This document shows, piece after piece, positions 6,752 through 6,841 of a stretch of DNA of 6,841 bases. Source of the DNA: a bacterium (lineage in GTDB: Bacteria; Acidobacteriota; Blastocatellia; Pyrinomonadales; Pyrinomonadaceae); assembly GCA_029945985.1 (NCBI GenBank), contig JAQSDP010000089.1:1-6841 (forward strand), in the 5' to 3' direction. Numbering within the stretch: the stretch's first letter is position 1; every line of letters starts with the position of its first letter. The position numbers and the translations under genes are program-made. A model generated the notes under the pieces. That model was not told where the DNA came from and did no database searches. It worked only from the letters and a program-made list of their open reading frames with translations.

Positions 6752-6841
6752 ATGAAGATACTGGACGTCGGTTGCGGGACCAATAAGTATGAGGGCGCGA
6801 TCGGCTTGGACAATAATCCGCGAACGGGGGCTGACGTTATT
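6752..6841 (+). CDS. class I SAM-dependent methyltransferase, 3' end beyond the window
   Basis: Thirty codons are visible and the frame is open to the last base. The product begins almost at once with the SAM-binding motif I, KILDVGCGTNK (2-12), the glycine-rich loop after the first beta strand, followed by GLDNNP (18-23), whose aspartate ends the second strand and usually contacts the ribose of SAM. Starting directly at motif I is typical of short Methyltransf_11-like proteins. The methyl acceptor cannot be told. It lies 80 nt after the glycosylase gene with no strong terminator between, so read-through from that gene is also possible. Confidence 0.85.
   Translation, partial: MKILDVGCGTNKYEGAIGLDNNPRTGADVI

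Overview
The window looks like chromosomal DNA of moderately high GC from an Acidobacteriota bacterium, probably close to Blastocatellia/Pyrinomonadaceae. The best lineage clue is the secreted VWFA protein, whose N-terminal strand-plus-'DF..FE' segment, MIDAS domain and C-terminal tail match the VWFA-related family that is greatly expanded in Acidobacteria. The promoter-like -10 elements (TAGACT) and the clean GC hairpin + T-run terminators fit this. No mobile element, CRISPR array or phage gene is visible. The lineage call is inference from protein family character, not from a marker gene.

Layout. (1) 2-3119, plus strand: the 3' part of an ATP-dependent DNA ligase gene (its first residues lie before the window) overlaps by 17 nt a UvrC-like gene. 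The second protein starts where a normal UvrC leaves its GIY-YIG nuclease domain. It keeps the four-cysteine Fe-S motif, the UVR helix and the DDH RNase H-like active site, and ends in a degenerate helix-hairpin-helix region. (2) 3155-3230, minus strand: tRNA-Thr(TGT), with encoded CCA, convergent with the UvrC-like gene. (3) 3386-4538: promoter, short 5' leader hairpin, strong Shine-Dalgarno, an exported two-repeat beta-rich protein of unknown function, and a rho-independent terminator. (4) 4653-6008: an exported VWFA-domain protein with its own likely promoter and a UUCG-loop terminator. (5) 6042-6671: a short AlkA/HhH-GPD base-excision glycosylase. (6) 6752 to the window end: the first 30 codons of a class I SAM-dependent methyltransferase.

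How the genes relate. Ligase and UvrC-like protein are probably co-transcribed and translationally coupled; together they could supply an incision and a sealing step of a repair pathway. The ligase belongs to the type often encoded with a ligase-associated helicase, exonuclease and metallophosphatase, so upstream sequence would be informative. The glycosylase is a third repair enzyme nearby but has its own transcription unit. The two exported proteins are independent units and show no visible link to repair.

Most notable: the GIY-YIG-less UvrC joined to a ligase, and two consecutive genes (glycosylase and methyltransferase) that lack a ribosome binding site and have a -10-like TANNNT ending exactly 7 nt before the start codon, suggesting leaderless mRNAs.
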